Source of the DNA: Mycobacterium szulgai
Lineage (GTDB): Bacteria > Actinomycetota > Actinomycetes > Mycobacteriales > Mycobacteriaceae
Direction: 5' to 3'
DNA: 64,000 bases
Assembly (NCBI RefSeq): GCF_002116635.1
Contig: NZ_LQPW01000145.1
Span: 20,707-84,706, forward strand
Shown: piece after piece, positions 11,264 through 21,700 of the stretch
How positions within the stretch are numbered: the stretch's first letter is position 1
Layout of the letters: each line of letters begins with the position of its first letter
Made by a program: the position numbers and the translations under genes
The notes under the pieces: generated by a model
Seen by the model: the letters and a program-made list of their open reading frames with translations, nothing else
The model's database searches: none
What the model was told of the DNA's origin: nothing

Positions 11264-11303
11264 CGGAGCGATTGCTCCGGTACTATCCGGAGCAATAGCT
11301 CCG
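11264..11303. promoter_or_regulatory. two tandem palindromes upstream of the first PPE gene
   Basis: CGGAGC-GATT-GCTCCG (11264-11279) and CGGAGC-AATA-GCTCCG (11288-11303) are perfect 6-bp inverted repeats with 4-bp spacers, their centres 24 bp apart. They lie 13-52 bp after the epimerase stop and 53-93 bp before the PPE ATG. The geometry suits paired TetR-type dimers. The core GAGCGATTGCTC (11266-11277) is the exact reverse complement of the core of the palindrome before the TetR gene at 33777-33788. No T-run follows, so a classical terminator is less likely. Confidence 0.65.
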
Positions 11304-11356
11304 CGCTTTGCAGAGGCGCGTCATTGGACATATGAAGGCAAGGCTGGGCGCAGCGC

Positions 11357-14300
11357 ATGAGTTTCGTGACACTGCCACCCGAAATCAACTCCCGGCGGAT
11401 GTATACCGGTTTGGGTTCGGGGCCGATGGCGGCTGCCGCGACGACGTGGGAAGAGTTGGCCGCCGAGTTGGAGACGGCAGCGGCGTCGTTCGGGTCGGCC
11501 GCCTCAGGCCTGGCCGGTGACTTATGGCGCGGAGCAGCGTCGATTGCCATGACGGCTGCGGCGGCGCCTTATCTCGACTGGCTGGTCGTCGCCGCGGCAC
11601 AAGCTGGGCACGCGGCCATCCAGGCAAAAGCCGCTGTGGACGCCTACGAGGCGGCCGTCGCCGCCACGGTGCACCCGGCGACCGTCGCCGCCAACCGCAC
11701 GCTGCTGTCGGTGCTGGCCCAGTCGAATTGGCTGGGACTCAACGCCCCGGCGATCGCGGCCATCGAAGCCCAGTACGAGCAGATCTGGGCCCAGGACCTG
11801 GCGGCGCTGTTCGCCTACAACAGCACCGCCGAGCAGATCGTTTCGGCGCTGACCATTCCGTGGAACGCCCTGGTCGACGTCGTCGAGCGGATTCCCGGCC
11901 TGGCATCGGTGGTACCGGCACTCGTCGGCGGCAGCTTCGCGAATACCGGCGTGCAGAACTTCGGCGTCGGCAACTTCGGCAGCTTCAACCTGGGTTCGGC
12001 CAACCTGGGCAGCTTCAACGTCGGACCGGCCAACCTGGGCACCTTCAACCAGGGCATCGGGAACTCGGGCAACTTCAACGTCGGCATCGCCAACAACGGC
12101 AACCACAACATCGGCATCGCGAACTTCGGCAGCAACAACATCGGCATCGGGCTCACCGGCGACAACCAGATCGGCATCAATCTCGCAGGCGGGTTCAACT
12201 CGGGGCACAACAACATCGGCTTGTTCAACTCCGGCAACAACAACGTCGGATTCTTCAACTCGGGCAGCGGGAACTGGGGTATCGGCAACCCCGGCAACTT
12301 CAACGCCGGCTGGCTCAACAGCGGCAGCTTCAACACCGGCTTTCTCAACGCCGGCAGTGCCAACACCGGCTTTTTCAACGCCGGCAGTTTCAACACCGGC
12401 TTCCAGAACAGCGGCGACGGCAATACCGGTTTCTACAACGCGGGCAGGTACAACACCGGCTTTTCCAACTTCGGCGATTTCAACACCGGCTTCTACAACA
12501 TCGGTAATTACGACACCGGCGTTTACGTCGTGGGGAATTACAGCAACGGCTTCTTGACGTTCGGCGATTATAAAAACCTAATCGGACTGGACGTCTCGAT
12601 CACGATTCCCGCGATGCCGTTGACAAAGGCGATCAATATACTGCTCAACTCGCCATATACCTTCGGCGGATCAGAGTTTCAAATTCCCGGTTTCTACTTC
12701 CCGAGACAATCCGTCAGCGGGGGCGGAATCGAGTTCTTCTTCTTCGGACCACTGGACATCCCGGCGTCGACGATCAGCATTCCGGTATGGACGATCACCC
12801 TGGGAACGCCCGCGATTAATGTCAACGCGACCGGTCAGGTCGACCCGCTGACCATCCATTTCATCGACATCCCAAGGGCGCCAGGCTTTTTCAATTCCAC
12901 CACCGGTCCTTCGTCGGGCTTCTTCAACAGCGGCACGGGCAGCGCATCGGGCTTCGGCAACTTCGGCGGCCTGGGCAGCAAGGCGTCGGGCTTCCTCAAC
13001 ATCGCCGCCGGGCAATCGGGGGTGTCCGGCCTGCAAAACGTCGGCGCGGCGGTATCGGGCATAGCGAACATCGGCAACAGCGTGTCCGGTATCTACCACA
13101 CGACCAGCCAGAGCCTGCCGGTCTCGTTGAACCTGGGGTTCGGCAACGCCGGCAGCTTCAACCTCGGCACCGCTAACCTAGGCAACTTCAACCTCGGCCC
13201 GGCCAACCTGGGGGACTTCAATCAGGGCTTCGGCAACGCGGGCAGTTTCAATCTCGGCTTCGCCAACACCGGCGACCACAACATCGGTTTCGCCAACACC
13301 GGCAGCAACAACGTCGGCATCGGCCTGTCCGGCGACGGCCGGTTCGGGATTGGCGGACTGAACTCCGGCGAAGGCAACTTCGGCCTGTTCAACTCGGGCA
13401 GCGGCAACGTCGGCTTCTTCAACTCCGGATCGGGAAACATCGGTATCGCAAACTCCGGCGTCGGCAATCTCGGCATCGGCAACCCGGGCAATTTCAACAC
13501 CGGCATCAGCAACGCGGGCAATGCCAATACCGGCTGGTTCAACATCGGCAACGCCAACTCGGGCGTCGGCAACACCGGCAGCGGGAACACCGGCAGCTTC
13601 AACGCCGGCAACCACAACACCGGCTACTTCAACTCCGGAAACCTGAATACCGGCGTCGGCAACTCGGGCAATATAAACACCGGCGCCTTCAACTCGGGCA
13701 ACATGAACAACGGATTCTTCTGGCGCGGCGATTTGCAGGGAGCAAGCGGCGCCGAATTCTCCATTTACATCCCGGAATACACCGCCCACGTCAACGTCAG
13801 CATTCCCATCAACATTCCAATAGGCGTGGTCGATTCCGGCAATGTCGTGTTCCACGGGATCTCCATGAACAGCGTGCCCTACGGGATTCTCGGCCTGACC
13901 GCCGGCACCATCACGTCGCTCAACGTCCCGCCCATCAACCTCATGTTCTCCACTCCGCTGCCCACCATCGTCGTCGGCGGACCCGACACCTCGATCGACA
14001 TCACCGTCAAGGCCGGCATCGGACCTGCCAGGCTGAGCCTCTTCGGGATTCCGCCGGGAACGGGTTTCGGAAACTCGACCACCGCACCGTCATCGGGTTT
14101 CTTCAACACCGGACCCGGCAGCGCCTCGGGCTTCGGAAACATCGGTGCCAACGCTTCGGGGCTGTTCAATACCGCCGCCGGGCTGGGCGTATCGGGCTTC
14201 AACAACGCCGGGAACACGCTTTCGGGCCTGGCCAACTTCGGCAGCCATGCCGCAGAGCTCTTCCACGGCGGCGCGCCCAGCACCAATATCGGCGGCCTGA

Positions 14301-17300
14301 ACACCGGTGTTTTCAACCTCGGCCTCGCCAATGCCGGCCGCTTCAACCTCGGCGTCGCAGACATCGGCGACTTCAACCAGGGTTTCTCCAACGCTGGCAG
14401 CTACAACTTCGGCTTCGCCAACACCGGAAGCCACAACATCGGCTTCGCCAACACCGGCGACTACAACATCGGCATCGGGCTCACCGGCAACACCCAGTTC
14501 GGCTGGGGCGGCCTCAACTCGGGCAGCAACAACATCGGCCTGTTCAATTCGGGCAGCAACAACATCGGGTTCTTCAACTCGGGCGCAGGCAATTTAGGCA
14601 TCGGCAACCCGGGCAACCACAACTTCGGAATCGGCAATATCGGCCAGGCCAACACCGGGATCTTCAACACCGGCAGCTTCAACTTCGGCAACTTCAATTC
14701 GGGCAGCTTCAACACCGGCGGTTTCAACCGCGGCGATTACAACACCGGATACTTCAACACCGGCAGCTACAACACCGGGCTGGCCAACTCCGGCAACGTC
14801 AACACCGGCGCGTTCATCGCCGGCAACTACGACAACGGCTTCTTCTGGCGGGGCGATCACCAGGGCTTGATCGGTGTGGACGTGGGGATCAACCTGCCCG
14901 ATGCGGGCATCCCGTGGCACTTCGACGTCAACGTGCCCATCGATATACCGGTTACCGCGGTATTGGGTTCGGTGACACTGCAGGGCTTCACGATCCCCCC
15001 AGTCTCCCTCGACATCATCAACCAGGATCTGGTCACCGTCGGTCCGGTGAGCCTGTCGGACCTCACCATCACCTTGCCCTCGATAACGATCCAATTGGGC
15101 AGTCCGGACACCGCAATCGACATCGCGGGCAGCGGCGTCGTGGGCCCCGTCCGGTTGTCACTGCTGCATCTGCCGGCGGTCCCCGGCTTCGGCAACACGA
15201 CCGCGGGCCCGTCGTCGGGCTTCTTCAACGCCGGTCCTGGCAGCAAGTCCGGCTTCGGCAACGTCGACGCCAACGTGTCGGGCCTGTTGACCCATGCGCT
15301 GACGGGTGCCGCAATCCCGGCCGGACCGGCGAACTTCAGCAGCTGGGGCCCGCTGGCCGTCAATCTGGCACCGGCCAACCTCGGCAACTACAACATCGGC
15401 CTGGCGAACTTGGGCGACTTCAACCAGGGCTTGGCCAACGCGGGCAGCTACAACCTCGGTTTCGCCAACACCGGCAGCCACAACGTCGGTTTCGGCAACA
15501 CCGGCAGCTACAACTCCGGCATCGGGCTCACCGGAGACCACCAGACCGGATTCGGTGGGTTCAACTCGGGCTCGGGAAACATCGGCCTGTTCAACTCCGG
15601 CACCGGAAACATCGGGTTGTTCAATTCCGGCACCGGAAACATCGGTGTCGGCAATTCCGGCAGCGGGAACTTCGGCATCGACAACCCGGGCAGGTACAAC
15701 ACGGGCATCGGCAACACCGGCATCGCCAATACCGGCTTCTTCAACGCCGGCAACATCAACATGGGCATCGGCAATACCGGCAACTACAACACCGGAAATT
15801 TCAACGCGGGCAGCACCAATACCGGCAGCTTCAATGCCGGCGACTTGAATACCGGCTACTTCAACTCCGGCGACCTGAACACCGGCATGTGGAACAGCGG
15901 GAACATCAATACCGGCGCCTTCAATGCCGGCAGCATGGACAACGGTTTCTTCTGGAAGGAAGACAGCCGTGGCCTATTGGGCGGCGGCTACGCCATTCAC
16001 ATCCCCGAAATCGGGTTCGGGTTCGACATCGGTATCCCATTGAACATCCCCATCAGCGTCGAACTGGGATCGTTGATAATCTCCCCGTTCCACCTTGCGC
16101 CGCTGGGGGTGCACTTCGCGACCGACTTCCTGCCGGACATACACGTCGGCAGCATCAGCATCCCGCAAATCCAAACCGACCTGCCCACGGTGCAATTGCT
16201 GATCGGCGGGCCGGACACCTCGTTCGAGGTGATCACCCACGCGGGCATCGGACCCGTCGACATCCCGCTGCTCGACATCCGGCCCACGGCGGGCTTCGCA
16301 AACTCCACCACCGGCCCATCGTCGGGCTTCTTCAACAGCGGCAGCGGCAGCTCGTCGGGCTTCGGGAACATCGGCATCAATTCGGGCTTCTTCAATCTGG
16401 CCACCCACGGCCTGGGCAATTCGGGTTTCCAGAACGCCGGCACGCTGCAGTCGGGCTTCGCCAACTGGGGCAGCACCATGTCGGGTGTGCTGGGCACCGG
16501 ACCGGCGGACTTCGCCCCGGCCTTCGCCTCGGGCTTCGCCACCCCGGAATTCCGGCTCAACGTAGGCAGCTTCAACCTCGGCCCGGTCAACCTCGGCAGC
16601 TTCAACTTCGGCCCCGCCAACTCGGGCAGCTACAACGTCGGCTTCATCAACATCGGCAACCACAATTACGGCTTCACCAACACGGGCAGCTACAACATCG
16701 GCTTCGCCAACACCGGCAGCCACAACTTCGGCATCGGGCTGACGGGCGACAACCAAGTCGGTATCGGTGGCCTCAACACCGGCGGCAACAACATCGGTCT
16801 GTTCAATTCCGGCAACAACAACATCGGCTTCTTCAACTCCGGCAGCGGCAATTTCGGCATCTTGAATTCCGGCAGTCAGAATGCCGGCCTGGCCAACACC
16901 GGGACCGCCAACACCGGATTCTTCAACGTCGGCAACGTCAACACCGGCGTCGGCAACACCGGCAACTACAACACCGGCAACTTCAATGCGGGCAGCGCAA
17001 ACACCGGGTCGCTGAACACCGGCGACTACAACACCGGCTACCTCAATAGCGGCAACTACAACACCGGCCTGGCGAACTCCGGCGACATCAACACCGGCGC
17101 TTTCATATCCGGCAACATGAACGACGGCCTCTTCTGGCGCGGCGACCGCGAGGGCCTCTTCAGTTTCTCCTACGCGATCAACATTCCAGAAATACCGGCG
17201 CACCTCGACGTCAAGATCCCGCTGAATATACCGATTACGGGCGACATGACCCCGTTGACGGTGCATTCGATTTTCATCGGTGCGCCCAGCGTGGAGATGA

Positions 17301-18655
17301 ACGTCCTGCATCTCGGCGTCGAAGTCGGCGCCTCGGGCTACTTCGGACCGATAGCGATCCCCGACATCGTGCTGAGCCTGGACGGGCCGCTGCAACTGGT
17401 GGTGGGCGGGCCGGACTACGTCCTGGAAATAACCGGCACTGCCGGCGTCGGGCCCATTTCCCTTCCGCTGCTTAATATTCCGGCGGCTCCGGGCTTCGGC
17501 AACTCCACCACCGGACCGGCTTCCGGCTTCTTCAACAGCGGAACGGGCAGCGCGTCGGGCTTCGGCAACTTCGGCGGCAACGTCTCCGGGCTCTTCAATT
17601 CGCTGGCAGCCAATTCACAAGCGGCCGGGCACATCTCGGGCTTCCTCAACGCCGGGGCCCTGCAGTCCGGCGTGCTGAATCTGGGCAATACCGTCTCCGG
17701 GTTGCTCAACACCAGCACGCTGGACCTCTCCACACCGGCGCTGATCTCGGGTCTGGGCTTCACCGACATCGGTCACCTGCTGGGCCACTTCAATCTGGGC
17801 TCCGGCAACGCGGGAAGTTTCAATCTGGGGCCGGACAACTCGGGCAGCTTCAACCTGGGCTTCTGGAATTCGGGCAGCTACAACTTCGGCTTCGTCAACG
17901 CGGGCAGCCACAACTTCGGCATCGGGAATTCCGGCAGCGGCAACATCGGTATCGGCCTCACCGGCAACAACCAATTCGGCATCGGCGGGTTCAACTCGGG
18001 CGCGGCAAACTTCGGCCTGTTCAATTCGGGCGTCGCGAACATCGGCTTCGGAAACTCCGGCACCGGAAATATCGGTTTCTTCAACTCCGGCACGGGAAAC
18101 TTCGGCATCGGAAACTCCGGCAACTTCAACTTGGGCATCAGCAATACCGGCAGTTCGAACACGGGCTTCTTCAACGCCGGCAACCACAACCTCGGTTTCA
18201 ACAATGCCGGAAGCTTCAACAAGGGCGCATTCAACCCGGGCGACCATAACCTCGGCCTGGGCAACACCGGCGACGACAACATGGGCGCCTTCATATCCGG
18301 CGACGGAAACAACGGCCTGCTGTGGCGGGGCGCGGGCCGGGGTCAAATCTCCTTGTCCTACAACGCCGTTCTTCCCACCATCCCGTACACCTGGGAATTG
18401 GATACTCCGCCCTATATCCCGATCCTGGGCACCGTGGGCCCGCTGACTCTGCACGCTGTCGACATCTTCATTCCCATACACATCGTCATCTCGCAGAATC
18501 TGGGCCTGCCCGATATTCCGGTGTACGACACGTACGCGTCCGTCACCATCCCGGACACCAGCCTGTTCCCGGCGACTCCACTGGACTTCAGCTACCTACT
18601 GCCTTATCACCTGCAGGGAACCGGCGCCTTGGGCCCGTTCAAGTTCGGCTTCTGA
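11357..18655 (+). CDS. PPE-MPTR family protein, very large
   Basis: 2432 residues. The N-terminal PPE domain (about 1-180) starts MSFVTLPPEINSRRMY and has the W-x-G turn in GDLWRGAAS. The rest is the MPTR pentapeptide pattern (NxGxGNxG, FNSGSGNxG, FNTGxxN) interrupted by non-repeat segments of about 100-150 residues. Six such segments can be counted; each begins after a GxxNxGFFWRGDxxGL-like boundary, contains hydrophobic IPxIPxxxxxxIPINIPI strands and closes with PGFGNSTTGPSSGFFN. MPTR proteins are ESX-secreted and found in the outer envelope; the biochemical function is unknown. No PE partner gene is adjacent. It resembles the PPE genes next to hspR in Mtb. Confidence 0.95.
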   Translation: MSFVTLPPEINSRRMYTGLGSGPMAAAATTWEELAAELETAAASFGSAASGLAGDLWRGAASIAMTAAAAPYLDWLVVAAAQAGHAAIQAKAAVDAYEAAVAATVHPATVAANRTLLSVLAQSNWLGLNAPAIAAIEAQYEQIWAQDLAALFAYNSTAEQIVSALTIPWNALVDVVERIPGLASVVPALVGGSFANTGVQNFGVGNFGSFNLGSANLGSFNVGPANLGTFNQGIGNSGNFNVGIANNGNHNIGIANFGSNNIGIGLTGDNQIGINLAGGFNSGHNNIGLFNSGNNNVGFFNSGSGNWGIGNPGNFNAGWLNSGSFNTGFLNAGSANTGFFNAGSFNTGFQNSGDGNTGFYNAGRYNTGFSNFGDFNTGFYNIGNYDTGVYVVGNYSNGFLTFGDYKNLIGLDVSITIPAMPLTKAINILLNSPYTFGGSEFQIPGFYFPRQSVSGGGIEFFFFGPLDIPASTISIPVWTITLGTPAINVNATGQVDPLTIHFIDIPRAPGFFNSTTGPSSGFFNSGTGSASGFGNFGGLGSKASGFLNIAAGQSGVSGLQNVGAAVSGIANIGNSVSGIYHTTSQSLPVSLNLGFGNAGSFNLGTANLGNFNLGPANLGDFNQGFGNAGSFNLGFANTGDHNIGFANTGSNNVGIGLSGDGRFGIGGLNSGEGNFGLFNSGSGNVGFFNSGSGNIGIANSGVGNLGIGNPGNFNTGISNAGNANTGWFNIGNANSGVGNTGSGNTGSFNAGNHNTGYFNSGNLNTGVGNSGNINTGAFNSGNMNNGFFWRGDLQGASGAEFSIYIPEYTAHVNVSIPINIPIGVVDSGNVVFHGISMNSVPYGILGLTAGTITSLNVPPINLMFSTPLPTIVVGGPDTSIDITVKAGIGPARLSLFGIPPGTGFGNSTTAPSSGFFNTGPGSASGFGNIGANASGLFNTAAGLGVSGFNNAGNTLSGLANFGSHAAELFHGGAPSTNIGGLNTGVFNLGLANAGRFNLGVADIGDFNQGFSNAGSYNFGFANTGSHNIGFANTGDYNIGIGLTGNTQFGWGGLNSGSNNIGLFNSGSNNIGFFNSGAGNLGIGNPGNHNFGIGNIGQANTGIFNTGSFNFGNFNSGSFNTGGFNRGDYNTGYFNTGSYNTGLANSGNVNTGAFIAGNYDNGFFWRGDHQGLIGVDVGINLPDAGIPWHFDVNVPIDIPVTAVLGSVTLQGFTIPPVSLDIINQDLVTVGPVSLSDLTITLPSITIQLGSPDTAIDIAGSGVVGPVRLSLLHLPAVPGFGNTTAGPSSGFFNAGPGSKSGFGNVDANVSGLLTHALTGAAIPAGPANFSSWGPLAVNLAPANLGNYNIGLANLGDFNQGLANAGSYNLGFANTGSHNVGFGNTGSYNSGIGLTGDHQTGFGGFNSGSGNIGLFNSGTGNIGLFNSGTGNIGVGNSGSGNFGIDNPGRYNTGIGNTGIANTGFFNAGNINMGIGNTGNYNTGNFNAGSTNTGSFNAGDLNTGYFNSGDLNTGMWNSGNINTGAFNAGSMDNGFFWKEDSRGLLGGGYAIHIPEIGFGFDIGIPLNIPISVELGSLIISPFHLAPLGVHFATDFLPDIHVGSISIPQIQTDLPTVQLLIGGPDTSFEVITHAGIGPVDIPLLDIRPTAGFANSTTGPSSGFFNSGSGSSSGFGNIGINSGFFNLATHGLGNSGFQNAGTLQSGFANWGSTMSGVLGTGPADFAPAFASGFATPEFRLNVGSFNLGPVNLGSFNFGPANSGSYNVGFINIGNHNYGFTNTGSYNIGFANTGSHNFGIGLTGDNQVGIGGLNTGGNNIGLFNSGNNNIGFFNSGSGNFGILNSGSQNAGLANTGTANTGFFNVGNVNTGVGNTGNYNTGNFNAGSANTGSLNTGDYNTGYLNSGNYNTGLANSGDINTGAFISGNMNDGLFWRGDREGLFSFSYAINIPEIPAHLDVKIPLNIPITGDMTPLTVHSIFIGAPSVEMNVLHLGVEVGASGYFGPIAIPDIVLSLDGPLQLVVGGPDYVLEITGTAGVGPISLPLLNIPAAPGFGNSTTGPASGFFNSGTGSASGFGNFGGNVSGLFNSLAANSQAAGHISGFLNAGALQSGVLNLGNTVSGLLNTSTLDLSTPALISGLGFTDIGHLLGHFNLGSGNAGSFNLGPDNSGSFNLGFWNSGSYNFGFVNAGSHNFGIGNSGSGNIGIGLTGNNQFGIGGFNSGAANFGLFNSGVANIGFGNSGTGNIGFFNSGTGNFGIGNSGNFNLGISNTGSSNTGFFNAGNHNLGFNNAGSFNKGAFNPGDHNLGLGNTGDDNMGAFISGDGNNGLLWRGAGRGQISLSYNAVLPTIPYTWELDTPPYIPILGTVGPLTLHAVDIFIPIHIVISQNLGLPDIPVYDTYASVTIPDTSLFPATPLDFSYLLPYHLQGTGALGPFKFGF

Positions 18656-18789
18656 GCCTGCACGCGCCGGCCACCGACGCGACACGCGCTCGTAATCTTT
18701 GACGTCCCAAAGCCGATCCTGGATCCGACATCTGTTGAATAATCGTCACTGCTGAGCCATTCCGGCGCTCAACAGTAGGGACAGGTGAT

Positions 18790-21700
18790 GTGAGCTTCGC
18801 GGTCCTTCCTCCCGAAATCAATTCGGCGCGACTGCTTCTTGGCGCGGGGCTGGAGCCGATGTTGAGTGCGGCGGCGGCCTGGGACGGACTCTCCAGCGAG
18901 CTGGGTGCGGCGGCAAACCAGTTCTCGTCGGTGACCGCGAACCTGGTGGGTTTCTCGTGGCAGGGGCCGGCGTCAATGGCGATGGCCGGCGCGGCGGCCC
19001 CGTATCTGGGCTGGTTGTCGGCGGCGGCGGCACAAGCCGACGAGGCGGCCACCCAGGTCCGGCTGGCGGCGGCCGCGTTCGAGGCGGCGCTGACCGCGAC
19101 GGTCCACCCGGCCGTGATCTCGGCCAACCGCACACAGTTTGTCTCGCTGGTGATCTCGAACCTACTGGGGCAGAACGCCCCGGCGATCGCCGCGGCCGAA
19201 TCCCAGTACGAGCAGATGTGGGCCCAGGATGTGGCCGCGATGTTCGGCTACTACTCCGGCGCCTCGGCCGCCGTCTCCGGGCTGACCCCCTTCGCGGCGG
19301 CTGCGCCCAGTGCGATCGGCGTTCTGGCGCAACGACTGGCCCGCAATCTGGGCCTGGCGAACGTCGGCCAGGGCAACGTCGGCAACGGCAACATCGGAAA
19401 CTTCAACATCGGTTCGGGCAACATCGGCTCGAACAACATCGGCAGCGGCAACAACGGCAGCGGGAACTTCGGGTTCGGCAACGTGGGTCCGGGGCTGACA
19501 GCGGCGCTGAACAACATCGGCTTCGGCAACACCGGCAGCGGAAACATCGGCTTCGGCAACACCGGCGACAACAACATCGGCTTCGGCAACACCGGCAACG
19601 GCAACCGCGGCATCGGGCTCACCGGCAACGGTGCGCAAGGGTTCGGCGGCCCGAACTCGGGCACCGGCAACATCGGTCTGTTCAACTCCGGCACCAACAA
19701 CATCGGAATCGGCAACTCGGGCACCGGAAACTGGGGCATCGGGAACTCCGGCAACAGCTACAACACCGGCATCGGAAACTCCGGCGACGCCAACACGGGC
19801 TTCTTCAACGCGGGTCTGGCCAACACCGGCATCGGCAACGCGGGCAATTTCAACACCGGTAGCTACAACCCGGGCTCCAGCAACACCGGCGGCTTCAACA
19901 TCGGCAGCTACAACAGCGGCTATTTCAACACCGGTAATTACAACACCGGCCTCGCGAACAGCGGAAACGTCGACACTGGACTTTTGATTTCCGGCAACAA
20001 CAGTAATGGTTTCCTGTGGCGGGCCGACAATCAAGGCTGGTTCTACGGACAAAACGGCCCGGGCCTGGGGAACACGACCACCCTGTTCTCGTCCGGATTC
20101 TTCAACAGCGGGCAGGGCAGCGCATCCGGAATCCTCAACTCCGGCGCCAACAATTCCGGCATCCTCAATTCCTCACTGGGCGCGATAGGCAATTCCGGTT
20201 TCGCCAATACGGGTATCCAGGAATCGGGTCTGTTCAACTCCGGCAACACCATTTCGGGTTTGCTCAACTCGAGCCTGACGGCGGTCACGATACCGGCGTA
20301 CACCTCGGGTGTCCTCAACACCGGCAGCAACCTGTCCGGGTTCTTCCGCGGGCCCACGACCTTCAATATCGGCTTTGCCAACGTGGGAATCGGGAACATT
20401 CTCAGCAATGCCAACGTGGGCAATTACAACATCCTCGCGAATGCGAACGTCGGCAGTGTCAACATCCTGGGCAGTGGCAACCTCGGCGATTACAACATAG
20501 TGGGCAGCGGCAACTGGGGCAGCTACAACTTTTTCGGCAGCGGCAATATCGGCAACCAAAACCTGGGCAGCGCAAATATCGGCAATCAGAACTTCGGCGC
20601 CGCCAACATCGGCATATCGAACATCGGTTTCGGCAACCTGGGGAACGGCAATGTCGGCCGCGGCAACGTCGGAGACAACAACAACGGATTCGCCAATGCC
20701 GGCAACTTGAACCGCGGCTTCGCCAATACCGGCAACAGCAATACCGGCTTCGGCAATACCGGCAACAACAGCTTCGGTATCGGGCTCACCGGGGACAACC
20801 AGGTCGGCATCGGCGCCCTGAATTCGGGCATCGGTAACAACGGCTTCTTCAATTCGGGCACCAACAATGTCGGCCTGTTCAACGCGGGCACCGGAAACTG
20901 GGGCATCGGCAACTCCGGCACCGGCAACGTCGGCGTGCTGAACGCCGGCACCGGCAACTGGGGATTCGAGAACCCCGGCACCGGCAACACCGGCTGGTCC
21001 AACGCGGGCAGTTACAACTCGGGCCTGATGAACGCCGGCCTGCTGAACTCGGGCTGGCTCAACGCCGGCAGCTACAACACCGGCGGGTTCAACGTCGGCC
21101 AAACCAACACCGGCAGCTACAACGTCGGCAACGTCAACACCGGCTTCTTCAACCCCGGCGACACCAACACCGGCTTCTTCAACCCCGGCGACGTCAACAC
21201 CGGCGCCTTCGACACCGGCAGCTTCAACAACGGCATTTTCGTCGCCGGCAACAACCAGGGCCAGATATCCCTGCACCTGTCGTACACCACTCCGTACGTC
21301 CCGATAAACGAACAGATGATCATCCCGGTCGATAGCGTGATGAACCTTGGCGGCCAAGTCATTCCGGTCACGGTGGCCGGTACGGTCTTCCCCAAAACCT
21401 ATTACCTGGGCGGCTTCTTCTACTTCGGTCCGGTCATCCTCGGCGGGTCCGCCATCACCATTCCCAACGTGACGGTGGGCATCGGCGGCCCGAACATCAA
21501 CGTTCCCATCACTTTCGTGGGCGCCATCGAAAGCCGCACCATCACGTTCATCGACATCGAGCCCGCCCCCGGATTCGGAAACAAGACCACCAACCCCTCG
21601 TCCGGTTTCTTCAACTCCGGCGCCGGCGGCACCTCTGGCTGGGGCAACTTCGGTGCCACCACTTCGGGCTGGTTGAACAGCGGTTTGAGTGGCGCACTGG

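Noticed and set aside
18752..18772. HAIR-like CTGAG...CTCAA before the second PPE gene
   Set aside because: The spacer is 11 bp, not 9, and one arm base differs, so it is not a proper HspR site. A separate CTGTTGA/TCAACAG inverted repeat (18732-18775) surrounds it, but its meaning is unclear.
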